A stretch of DNA of 64,000 nucleotides, from assembly GCF_003206495.1 (NCBI RefSeq), contig NZ_NKUF01000001.1:1-64000 (forward strand). The letters are read 5' to 3'. Position numbers and translations under genes: made by a program. Under the pieces are notes generated by a model. That model was not told where the DNA came from, did no database searches, and saw nothing but the letters and a program-made list of their open reading frames with translations. This document shows positions 43,698 to 51,453 of the stretch, piece after piece. Source of the stretch: Gluconacetobacter entanii. GTDB taxonomy: Bacteria > Pseudomonadota > Alphaproteobacteria > Acetobacterales > Acetobacteraceae. Positions within the stretch are counted from its first letter, which is position 1. Each line of letters begins with the position of its first letter.

Positions 43698-45707
43698 ATG
43701 AACGCTTCTTCGGATCAGGATCGTTCCGGGGAGGAAGGTCTGCCGTCCCCGCCCGTGGATGATGGCCACGGCCTGTTTGGCGATGCCCCCCCACCCGCCG
43801 CCGCCGCCGTGACGCAGAATGCGGCGCCCTATCGCGTGCTGGCGCGCAAATACCGTCCCACCACATTCGATGACCTGATCGGCCAGGACACCACGGTGCG
43901 GATCCTGCGCAACGCCTTTGCGCTGGGCCGTGTCGCGCATGCCTTCATGCTGACGGGCGTGCGCGGCGTGGGCAAGACGACGACGGCGCGGATCATTGCG
44001 CGCGCGCTCAACTGCACCGGCCCGGACGGGCAGGGCGGGCCGACCGCCGATCCGTGCGGGGTCTGTCCCAACTGTGTCGCGATCCTTGCCGACCGTCATC
44101 CCGACGTCATGGAAATGGACGCCGCCTCCCGCACCGGCGTGGACGACGTGCGCGAGATCATCGACTCCACGCATTTCCGCCCCATCCAGGGACGCATGAA
44201 GGTCTTCATCATCGATGAGGTCCACATGCTGTCGCGCAACGCGTTCAACGCGCTGCTCAAGACGCTGGAGGAGCCACCGTCGCAGGTGACGTTCATCTTT
44301 GCCACCACCGAACTGCGCAAGGTGCCGGTAACGGTGCTGTCGCGCTGCCAGACCTTTGACCTGCGCCGCGTGCCGCAGGACATGCTTGCCGCGCATTTCG
44401 ACCGGGTCGCGACGGAGGAGGGCGTGCGTTTCGCGCCTGATGCGCTGGCGCTGATCGCGCGCGCGGCGGACGGGTCGGTGCGTGATGGCCTGTCGCTGCT
44501 GGACCAGGCCATCGCGCAGGGGACGCTCGATGGTGAAGGGCAGGGTGACGGCAAGCCGATCGACGCCACACTGGTCAGCGGCATGCTGGGGCAGGCCGAC
44601 CGGGGCATGGTGTTCGACCTGCTCGACGCCGTGCTGGCCGGGCGGCCGGACCAGGCCCTGGCCATCACGGACGAGGTCTTCGCCCGTGGAGCGGACCTCG
44701 GGGTCATGCTGGCGGATGTGCTGGAGCTGATCCATTCGGTCTCCCGCCTCAAGGCGGTGCCGCACCTGCGCGACAGTTCCGACATGCCGCAGATGGAGCG
44801 CGAACGCTGCATGGCCATTGCGGAGCGCGTGTCCGTCCCCGTGCTGGGACGCACATGGCAGATGCTGCTCAAGGGGCAGGGCGAGGTCGAACATGCGCCC
44901 GACCGCAGGCAGGCCGCCGAAATGGTGCTGATCCGCATGTGTTACGTCGCGGACCTGCCGCCGCCGGGCGACCTTGTGCGGCAGGTGGTCGAAGGCGGGG
45001 CCGGCGGTGACACGGCGCAGGCTGCAACCATTTCCGCCCCCCCGAATGGGGAAGGCGGTACGCTGGCGGCCGCACCCCACGCTGGCGTAGCCCGGACTGG
45101 CGCGCCACAGGCGGGAACGGCCGCGCCGTCGGGTGGCCCGGCCCTGCGCATGGTGGCCAATGGCGGCGTGCGCGTCGATGCCGTGGCGGGGGCGCCTGCC
45201 GCGGCCGACCCCGTGATCCCCGAACCGCCACGCCTTCGCACATGGCGCGAGGTCGTGGCCTTTGTGTCGGGGCGCGATGCGATGCTGCACGGGCATCTGC
45301 GGCATTCGACGCATCTGGTGGCGTTTGCCGCGCCTGAAATCCGCATCCGGGTGGATGCGGCGGCAATGCCCGGGCTTGCGCGGCGGCTGGAAACCCTGCT
45401 GCGCAACGAGACGGGTGATGCGTCGTGGCAGATCCGCACCTCCACAGAGGAAGGCGAACCCACGCTTGCCGAACAGGGGGCGGAGATCATCCAGCTTCAT
45501 CGTGCCGATGCGGCGTCCCATCCGCTGGTGCAGGCGGTGATGGCCGCGTTCCCGTCCGCGCGCCTGGGTCAGGTGACGGACCATGCGCTTGACGATTACG
45601 GTCTTCCGCCCGAAGAGATCACACCAGCCATGCTGGCCCCGGATCTGGAATTCGCGCCACTGGATGCCGAACTGGTGGATGAAGACGATCTGCCGACCGA
45701 CGACTGA
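43698..45707 (+). CDS. dnaX: DNA polymerase III subunit gamma/tau
   Basis: A 669-residue clamp-loader ATPase. Entry region [23 protein letters not shown]; Walker [19 protein letters not shown]; a zinc-binding module CGVCPNC after an upstream Cys; Walker [21 protein letters not shown]; sensor [20 protein letters not shown]. The C-terminal tau region is Ala/Pro-rich then globular. I saw no obvious A-AAA-AAG slippery site, so gamma may not be made by frameshifting. Part of ffs-dnaX-ybaB-recR. Confidence 0.96.
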   Translation: MNASSDQDRSGEEGLPSPPVDDGHGLFGDAPPPAAAAVTQNAAPYRVLARKYRPTTFDDLIGQDTTVRILRNAFALGRVAHAFMLTGVRGVGKTTTARIIARALNCTGPDGQGGPTADPCGVCPNCVAILADRHPDVMEMDAASRTGVDDVREIIDSTHFRPIQGRMKVFIIDEVHMLSRNAFNALLKTLEEPPSQVTFIFATTELRKVPVTVLSRCQTFDLRRVPQDMLAAHFDRVATEEGVRFAPDALALIARAADGSVRDGLSLLDQAIAQGTLDGEGQGDGKPIDATLVSGMLGQADRGMVFDLLDAVLAGRPDQALAITDEVFARGADLGVMLADVLELIHSVSRLKAVPHLRDSSDMPQMERERCMAIAERVSVPVLGRTWQMLLKGQGEVEHAPDRRQAAEMVLIRMCYVADLPPPGDLVRQVVEGGAGGDTAQAATISAPPNGEGGTLAAAPHAGVARTGAPQAGTAAPSGGPALRMVANGGVRVDAVAGAPAAADPVIPEPPRLRTWREVVAFVSGRDAMLHGHLRHSTHLVAFAAPEIRIRVDAAAMPGLARRLETLLRNETGDASWQIRTSTEEGEPTLAEQGAEIIQLHRADAASHPLVQAVMAAFPSARLGQVTDHALDDYGLPPEEITPAMLAPDLEFAPLDAELVDEDDLPTDD

Positions 45708-45733
45708 CTGACGCCCAAAGGAGAAGACAGAAC

Positions 45734-46057
45734 ATGAAAAATCTTGCCGGCCTGATGAAGCAGGCCACGCAGATGCAGGCCCGCATGGAAGAAATGCAGG
45801 CCAAGCTCGAATCCATGGTGATCGAGGGAAGTTCCGGCGCGGGGATGGTGCAGGTCACCCTGAACGGCAAGGGCGACATGAAGGCGATCCGCATCGACCC
45901 CAAGCTGGCCGATCCGGAGGAAATGGACATGCTGCAGGACCTGATCCTTGCGGCGTGCAGCGACGCGCGCACGAAGCTTGACGCCACGGCGAGCGAGGAA
46001 ATGAAGAAGGTGACCGGCGGCCTGAACCTGCCCGGCGGCATGAAGTTCCCGTTCTGA
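45734..46057 (+). CDS. YbaB/EbfC family nucleoid-associated protein
   Basis: A 107-residue DNA-binding protein with the family start [20 protein letters not shown], a coiled helix [17 protein letters not shown] and [19 protein letters not shown], ending [11 protein letters not shown]. It forms dimers that bind DNA without strong sequence preference. It lies 26 bp after dnaX with AAGGAGAAGA as ribosome-binding site, and is almost certainly in the dnaX-recR operon. Confidence 0.95.
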   Translation: MKNLAGLMKQATQMQARMEEMQAKLESMVIEGSSGAGMVQVTLNGKGDMKAIRIDPKLADPEEMDMLQDLILAACSDARTKLDATASEEMKKVTGGLNLPGGMKFPF

Positions 46058-46079
46058 GCCCGAACCGGGAGCCTGTGTG

Positions 46080-46673
46080 ATGGGCGGCGCGGAGATCGAG
46101 CGGCTGATTACCCTTCTGGGGCGATTGCCGGGGCTTGGCCCCCGTTCGGCCCGTCGCGCTGCCCTTGCCATGCTGCGCCAGCCGCACACCCGCATGCTGC
46201 CGCTGGCGCAGGCGATGGAACAGGCGGCGCGCGCGGTGCGGACCTGTTCGTCGTGCGGCAACCTTGATACCTGCGATCCCTGTTCGATCTGCGCGGATCC
46301 GGCCCGTGACCACGGGCTGGTCTGCGTGGTGGAAAATGTGGGCGACCTGTGGGCGCTGGAACGCGCGGGCGTCCATCGCGGCGTCTATCAGGTGCTTGGC
46401 GGGACGCTGTCGGCGCTCGACGGGGTCGGGCCTGACGACCTCAATGTCGCCCCGCTTTATGCACGGCTGGAGGCCGGGGGCGTGCGGGAGGTCATCCTTG
46501 CGCTGGGTACTACGGTCGATGGGGCGACGACCATGCACTGGCTGCATGACAGCCTGCTGCGATTCCATGTGCCCATCAGCCGTGTGGGGCAGGGAGTGCC
46601 TGTGGGCGGTGCGCTCGATGTGCTCGATGATGGCACGCTGGCCGCTGCCCTGATGGCGCGACGCCCGGCATGA
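46080..46673 (+). CDS. recR: Recombination mediator protein RecR
   Basis: A 197-residue RecFOR component acting in gap repair. Helix-hairpin-helix (LPGLGPRSARRAALAML), a four-cysteine zinc finger (CSSCGNLDTCDPCSIC), and the Toprim domain (CVVENVGDLWALE ... LALGTTVDGATT) in order. ATG at 46080 is preceded by an in-frame GTG at 46077; both fit the GGGAG site. It ends inside the start of the next gene (ATGA overlap). Confidence 0.95.
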   Translation: MGGAEIERLITLLGRLPGLGPRSARRAALAMLRQPHTRMLPLAQAMEQAARAVRTCSSCGNLDTCDPCSICADPARDHGLVCVVENVGDLWALERAGVHRGVYQVLGGTLSALDGVGPDDLNVAPLYARLEAGGVREVILALGTTVDGATTMHWLHDSLLRFHVPISRVGQGVPVGGALDVLDDGTLAAALMARRPA

Positions 46674-47470
46674 CCGTGCCGGGAATAAGCTGGCCTGTCC
46701 CGCCGGGGATCGCACGGGTGGCGCTGGTGACTGGCGGGGCCGCGCGGCTTGGGCGCGCCATTGCGCTGGAACTGGCGCGCAACGGCTTTGACATCGCCAT
46801 CCATTACAATCGCAGCGCGGACGCGGCCCGGCGCACACTGGCCGATATCACGGCGCTCGGGCGCAGGGGATGCGTGCTGCGCGCCGACCTGTCGCGCGAG
46901 GACGAGGTCCGCACCCTGCTGCCGCGCGTGGGCGACGCATTCGGGACCGTGGGCGTCTTGGTCAATAATGCCAGCGTGTTTGAACGTGATGAATGGGATA
47001 GTGCGACGCGGGAGGGATGGGATGCCCATATGGAGCCCAACCTGCGCGCGCCCTTCGTCCTGATGCAGGATTTTGCACGGCAGATGCCCGAGGGACGGCA
47101 GGGCATGGTGCTGAACATGCTGGACGAGCGGGTCTGGTCACTGACACCGCATTTCGTCAGCTATACCGTCTCCAAGGCGGCGTTATGGTCCCTGACGCAG
47201 AGCATGGCGCTGGCGCTTGCGCCCCATGGAATCCGGGTCAACGCCATCGGGCCGGGTCCCGTCCTGCCGACGCCACGGCAGAGCGCGGCGCAGTTCGCAC
47301 GGCAATGCGCGTCCCTGCCGCTGGGATACGGGGCGGGGGTGGAAGAAATCGCGCACGCGGCGCTGTCGCTGCTGTGCATGCCGTCCGTCACGGGGCAGAT
47401 GCTGGCCCTTGATGGCGGGCAGCACCTGCAATGGTCGCCCGCACGGCCCAACCCTGCAACCGGAGCCTGA
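46670..47470 (+). CDS. FolM/PTR1-like SDR (probable pteridine or dihydrofolate reductase)
   Basis: A 266-residue short-chain reductase. The cofactor motif is VTGGAARLGRAIALELA, with the Arg-x-Gly form of pteridine reductases, then IAIHYNRSADAA suggesting NADPH. The active site includes NNASVF, LNMLDERVWSLTPHF (Asp in place of the common Ser) and YTVSKAAL. The next gene is folB, and the pair is tightly packed, supporting a role in tetrahydropterin/tetrahydrofolate supply. It overlaps recR by four bases. Activity is inferred from motif and context only. Confidence 0.82.
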   Translation: MTVPGISWPVPPGIARVALVTGGAARLGRAIALELARNGFDIAIHYNRSADAARRTLADITALGRRGCVLRADLSREDEVRTLLPRVGDAFGTVGVLVNNASVFERDEWDSATREGWDAHMEPNLRAPFVLMQDFARQMPEGRQGMVLNMLDERVWSLTPHFVSYTVSKAALWSLTQSMALALAPHGIRVNAIGPGPVLPTPRQSAAQFARQCASLPLGYGAGVEEIAHAALSLLCMPSVTGQMLALDGGQHLQWSPARPNPATGA

Positions 47471-47477
47471 GCCACGC

Positions 47478-47885
47478 ATGTCAGTGTTTCCCCCATGGCC
47501 GGACCAGCCACCGCTGCGCTGCGTTTTCGTGCGTGACCTGCTGCTGGAGGCCAATATCGGCGTTTTCGCGCATGAGCAGGGCGTGACGCAGCGTATCTGC
47601 GTCAATGTCGCCTTTGGCGTGGCGGACATGCCGGGGCTGGATGTCGGGGAGGATGAACTCGACCGCACGGTTTCTTACGAGGATGTCGTGCTGCTGGTGC
47701 GCGACCTTGTGCGTCAGGGTCATGTGCAACTGGTGGAGACGCTGGCCGAACGGATCGCGGCGGGGATGCTGGCCGATGCACGGATTCGCGTGGCGCGGAT
47801 TCGGGTGGAGAAGCTGGATATCTTCGCCGATGCACGGGCCGTAGGCGTGGAAATCGAACGCCGCAGCCCGCATCCCGTCCCGTGA
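47478..47885 (+). CDS. folB: Dihydroneopterin aldolase-like protein
   Basis: A 135-residue protein with the FolB tunnelling fold: CVFVRDLLLEANIGVFAHEQGVTQRI (substrate region), DRTVSYEDVVLLVRDLV with the conserved YEDV, then LVETLAERIAAGML with the pterin-anchoring Glu. It cleaves dihydroneopterin to hydroxymethyl-dihydropterin in folate synthesis. It follows the SDR by 7 bp. Confidence 0.88.
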   Translation: MSVFPPWPDQPPLRCVFVRDLLLEANIGVFAHEQGVTQRICVNVAFGVADMPGLDVGEDELDRTVSYEDVVLLVRDLVRQGHVQLVETLAERIAAGMLADARIRVARIRVEKLDIFADARAVGVEIERRSPHPVP

Positions 47886-47944
47886 CGGGGACGGTGCGCG
47901 GCGTCATGTCGCGCATCGCGGGCAGGGCCGTGCGGGCGATGCCA

Positions 47945-47963
47945 CCGGCGGCATTGCCGCCGG
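47945..47963. terminator. Perfect GC hairpin between converging genes
   Basis: CCGGCGGC pairs with GCCGCCGG around ATT, between the folB stop and the FYDLN-gene stop. No T-tract on either side; possibly a bidirectional terminator or transcript-stabilising stem. Confidence 0.4.
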
Positions 47964-47973
47964 GGCGGGGGCG

Positions 47974-48306
47974 TCAGTTGTCGTGGTCTTCCTTGTCGGT
48001 TTTCAGGTCGATGTCGGCGCTGCTGATGTCATCATCGTCGTCGTCATCGTCCAGGCCGACTTCATCTTCCATCACATCATCCGTGTCGGCATCGGTATCG
48101 AGATCCGTATCGGGATCAAGATCGTCGGGGGCCGTCTTCTTGGCGGACTCGGGTGCGGCCGGTTCCACCGGACGCCGCACGCGCGGCAGTTCCACCGGCT
48201 GTTCCGCACCGCATTTCGGGCAGACTGCCGGATTCTTGTTCAGGTCATAAAAGCGGGCGCTGCAGGAGACACAGACGCGCTTGGTGCCGAGGTTGGGCTG
48301 GGCCAT
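47974..48306 (-). CDS. TIGR02300 / FYDLN-acid family protein
   Basis: A 110-residue protein. The N-terminal half has a zinc-ribbon-like pair CVSCSARFYDLN ... CPKCGAE, containing the FYDLN motif; the C-terminal half is an acidic Asp/Glu/Ser tail (a long run of Asp near residues 85-95). This is the alphaproteobacterial TIGR02300 family, function unknown. The Cys4 arrangement suggests zinc binding. Transcribed away from cmk. Confidence 0.92.
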   Translation of the reverse strand: MAQPNLGTKRVCVSCSARFYDLNKNPAVCPKCGAEQPVELPRVRRPVEPAAPESAKKTAPDDLDPDTDLDTDADTDDVMEDEVGLDDDDDDDDISSADIDLKTDKEDHDN

Positions 48307-48627
48307 CTTGAACCTGTCGATCCTGTTCTGTGCAAAGGAAATAAAGCCACCGTCGCGATGTGGCAAAAGGGCGCAGCCCCATGCCAGTTTGTTCGGCGTA
48401 TGTCAAACGATGCGCTCCATGCAATGGGGGAGGGGATGTTTTTGTGTCAATATCGGATTGACACCCGGCGCAGGAATTCGGAATTGGAACGGTATGAAAA
48501 CTGCCCAGATGTTACCGTCCCGCCCATCACCGTCCCGGGGCGTGGTGGCCCGTGTCCATGGCCGCCCGCTGTCCCGTCCGTCGCTGTCGCGCGCCCTCCT
48601 GGGCGGGTGTGACGTGGGGATGGTGGC
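48307..48627. other. Divergent intergenic region between FYDLN gene and cmk
   Basis: About 320 bp with no credible gene; open frames here are on the antisense of cmk or unsupported. Promoters for both flanking genes are expected, but I could not identify clear hexamers. Confidence 0.4.
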
Positions 48628-49266
48628 ATGACCGCGCCACTGGTCATTGCCGTTGACGGACCGGCGGCAGCGGGCAAGGGAACGCTTGCGCAGCGGCTGG
48701 CGCGCGCGCTGGACCTGCCGTACCTCGATACCGGGCTGCTGTATCGCGCGACGGGGCGGCGCATGCTCGATGCGGGCCTGGACCCGGCTTCGCCGGCGGA
48801 TGCGCAGGCCCGGCTGGTCACGCTGGGGGACCTGTCGCGCACCGACCTGCGTGTCCCGCAGGTGGACCGCGCCGCAAGCCTTGTCGCGTCGCAGCCCACG
48901 GTGCGGCGCATCCTTGTGGGGATACAGCGCGACTTTGCCGCCCGCCATGGCGCGGTCCTTGACGGGCGTGACATCGGCACCGTGATCTTTCCCGATGCCC
49001 GGGTAAAACTGTTCGTGACCGCGTCGCTTGGCGCGCGTGCGCGGCGGCGGTGGGAACAGATGGCCACGGACCCCGACGCCCCCGACCGCGAGGCGCAGAT
49101 CGCGCGCGTGGCGCAGGAACTGCAGGCACGGGACGTGGCCGATTCCTCCCGCGCGGCGGCGCCGCTGCGCGCGGCCCCCGACGCCATCCATATCGAGACC
49201 GATGACATGAGCGCGGACGAAGTCCTGGCCGAGGCGCTGCGCATTGTGGCGGACATGACGCGCTGA
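48628..49266 (+). CDS. cmk: Cytidylate kinase
   Basis: A 212-residue (d)CMP kinase. P-loop IAVDGPAAAGKGTLAQRLAR; substrate site YLDTGLLYRATGRRML; DGRDIGTVIFPDARVKLFVTA; and the lid arginines in GARARRRWEQM. It lies just upstream of rpsA, the conserved cmk-rpsA order. Confidence 0.95.
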   Translation: MTAPLVIAVDGPAAAGKGTLAQRLARALDLPYLDTGLLYRATGRRMLDAGLDPASPADAQARLVTLGDLSRTDLRVPQVDRAASLVASQPTVRRILVGIQRDFAARHGAVLDGRDIGTVIFPDARVKLFVTASLGARARRRWEQMATDPDAPDREAQIARVAQELQARDVADSSRAAAPLRAAPDAIHIETDDMSADEVLAEALRIVADMTR

Positions 49267-49537
49267 CACGCATTTGTGGGCGGTTTTTCGCGCTGTCCCT
49301 TACGTTTTTATTGACACGGACGGGTCAGAGGGTGTCTGTGCTTGGAAATGTTGTCGTGTCGCCATCCGTGGGGGCGCGACGCGTGTTTGTGTTGGTCGTC
49401 AGGCATGCCATGACCGTGTCATGGATCGCAGCCGGACAAGACGTTCCGATCAGGGTCATGCAGGATCATGAAGCGGGGCGCAGGATTTTCCGGCCCTCCC
49501 CATGGGTCCGGCCGGATACGGGATTTACAAGTAACTC
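49267..49537 (+). promoter_or_regulatory. Structured rpsA leader lacking a strong Shine-Dalgarno
   Basis: The 271 bp before rpsA contain two clear hairpins: CCATGAC/GTCATGG with a CGT loop (49408-49424) and TCCGGCC/GGCCGGA (49489-49516), the latter ending 21 nt before the ATG. No good purine-rich ribosome-binding site sits at the right spacing. This matches the theme of the E. coli rpsA leader, where S1 represses its own translation through a structured, SD-poor initiation region. Confidence 0.5.
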
Positions 49538-51253
49538 ATGGCTTCAGCCACAACACAGCCTACCGCCGAATACGCGGGTGGCGAGGACTTCGCCGCCCTT
49601 CTCGAAGAGACCCTGGGCCGCGATAGCGCATTTGACGGTTCCGTCGTTACGGGTCGCGTCGTCCGCCTGACGGACGAATTCGCGATCGTCGATGTCGGCC
49701 TCAAGAGCGAAGGGCGTGTCGCCCTCAAGGAATTCGGCCAGCCGGGCGTGACCCCCGACGTGAAGCCGGGTGATGTCATCGAACTGTTCGTCGAGCGTTA
49801 CGAGGACCGTGACGGTTCCATCGTGCTGTCGCGTGAAAAGGCGCGGCGCGAGGAAGCGTGGACGAACCTTGAAAAGGCGTTCGAAGGCAACCAGCGCGTC
49901 AACGGCACGATCTATGGCCGCGTCAAGGGTGGCTTTACGGTTGACCTTGGTGGCGCGATGGCGTTCCTGCCAGGCAGCCAGGTTGACATCCGCCCCGTGC
50001 GCGACGTCACCCCGCTGATGGGTGTGCCGCAGCCGTTCCAGATCCTGAAGATGGACCGTGCGCGTGGCAACATCGTCGTGTCGCGTCGCGCCGTCCTCGA
50101 GGAGACGCGTGCGGAACAGCGCAGCGAACTGATCCAGGGCCTGAAGGAAGGCATGATCCTCGACGGCGTGGTCAAGAACATCACCGATTACGGTGCGTTC
50201 GTTGACCTCGGCGGCGTTGACGGCCTGCTGCATGTCACGGACATCGCGTGGAAGCGCATCAACCACCCGTCCGAGGCCATGCAGATCGGTCAGCCGGTCC
50301 GCGTGCAGGTCATCCGCTTCAACCCCGATACGCAGCGCATCTCGCTGGGCATGAAGCAGCTTGAGGCCGATCCGTGGGAGAACGTGGCGATCAAGTATCC
50401 GCCGGGTGCCCGCTACACCGGTCGCGTCACGAACATCACCGACTACGGTGCGTTCGTGGAGCTGGAGCCGGGCGTCGAAGGCCTGGTGCACGTTTCCGAA
50501 ATGTCCTGGACGAAGAAGAACGTCCATCCGGGCAAGATCGTCGCCACTTCGCAGGAAGTCGACGTCATGGTCCTGGATGTGGACAGCGCGAAGCGCCGCA
50601 TCTCGCTTGGCCTGAAGCAGGTCCAGCGCAACCCGTGGGAGCAGTTCGCCGAGGAACACAAGGTTGGTTCCGTGGTGGAAGGCGAGATCCGCAACATCAC
50701 CGAATTCGGCCTGTTCATCGGCCTGTCCGCGGACATCGACGGCATGGTCCACATGTCCGACCTGTCGTGGGACGAGCCGGGCGAAGTCGCCATGACGCAT
50801 TACGAAAAGGGTCAGGTCGTCAAGGCCAAGGTCCTGGACGTGGATGTGGAAAAGGAACGCATCTCGCTTGGCATCAAGCAGCTGCATGAAGATCCGGCGG
50901 CCGACACCCTGAGCAAGGTGCAGAAGGGTGCGATCGTGACCTGCATCGTGACCGCGGTCCAGTCCAACGGCATCGAGGTCAAGGTTGACGACGTGCTGAC
51001 GGGCTTCATCCGTCGCGCCGAACTGGCCCGCGACAAGGCCGACCAGCGTCCGGAGCGTTTCGCGGTTGGCGAACGCGTCGATGCGAAGATCGTGTCTGTT
51101 GACCGTGCGGCCCGCAAGCTGGCGCTGACGATCCGCGGCCGTGAGGTCGAGGAAGACAAGCAGGCGATCAACGAATACGGCTCGTCCGACAGCGGCGCGT
51201 CGCTGGGCGATATCCTTGGTGCGGCGATCCGTCGTCGTAACGCCGAGAGCTGA
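49538..51253 (+). CDS. rpsA: 30S ribosomal protein S1
   Basis: A 571-residue RNA-binding protein of the 30S subunit, with six S1 (OB-fold) repeats. Repeat landmarks include GRVVRLTDEFAIVDVGLKSEG, MAFLPGSQVDI, VKNITDYGAFVDLGGVDGLLH, VTNITDYGAFVELEPGVEGLVH and IRNITEFGLFIGLSADIDGM, then a sixth, more divergent repeat with GFIRRAELARDKADQRPERF. It binds mRNA and starts translation. A strong terminator follows. Confidence 0.97.
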   Translation: MASATTQPTAEYAGGEDFAALLEETLGRDSAFDGSVVTGRVVRLTDEFAIVDVGLKSEGRVALKEFGQPGVTPDVKPGDVIELFVERYEDRDGSIVLSREKARREEAWTNLEKAFEGNQRVNGTIYGRVKGGFTVDLGGAMAFLPGSQVDIRPVRDVTPLMGVPQPFQILKMDRARGNIVVSRRAVLEETRAEQRSELIQGLKEGMILDGVVKNITDYGAFVDLGGVDGLLHVTDIAWKRINHPSEAMQIGQPVRVQVIRFNPDTQRISLGMKQLEADPWENVAIKYPPGARYTGRVTNITDYGAFVELEPGVEGLVHVSEMSWTKKNVHPGKIVATSQEVDVMVLDVDSAKRRISLGLKQVQRNPWEQFAEEHKVGSVVEGEIRNITEFGLFIGLSADIDGMVHMSDLSWDEPGEVAMTHYEKGQVVKAKVLDVDVEKERISLGIKQLHEDPAADTLSKVQKGAIVTCIVTAVQSNGIEVKVDDVLTGFIRRAELARDKADQRPERFAVGERVDAKIVSVDRAARKLALTIRGREVEEDKQAINEYGSSDSGASLGDILGAAIRRRNAES

Positions 51254-51292
51254 TATTGTTCCGTTCCCTGCCCTTCGGGGTGGGGAATACGA

Positions 51293-51325
51293 AAAGGGCG
51301 GTACCTTCTGGTGCCGCCCTTTTTT
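51293..51325 (+). terminator. Intrinsic terminator of rpsA
   Basis: A 13-bp stem AAAGGGCGGTACC/GGTGCCGCCCTTT with a TTCT loop, running into TTTTTATT. One T-G position in the stem. Confidence 0.92.
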
Positions 51326-51355
51326 ATTGTCCGTCACGTTCGACAGACCTGAATC

Positions 51356-51440
51356 ATAAAGAAGTTTTTGGTGAAGCTTTTTTCAAAAAGCTTCAAAGAC
51401 ACCGCCTTTTTGAAAAAAGGCGGCGCCCAAGAACCTTTGA
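51356..51440 (+). repeat. Dispersed double-hairpin element, complete copy
   Basis: Plus orientation: ATAAAGAAGTTTTTGG, GAAGCTTTTTTC/AAAAAGCTTC stem, ACCGCCTTTTTG/AAAAAAGGCGG stem, then CCCAAGAACCTTTGA as a diverged right arm. It lies between the rpsA terminator and the 3' end of the M16 protease gene. Confidence 0.9.
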
Positions 51441-51453
51441 CGTTATCAATCCC

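Noticed and set aside
43698-45707. Programmed frameshift site in dnaX
   Set aside because: No A-AAA-AAG-type slippery heptamer with downstream stem was seen in the gene.
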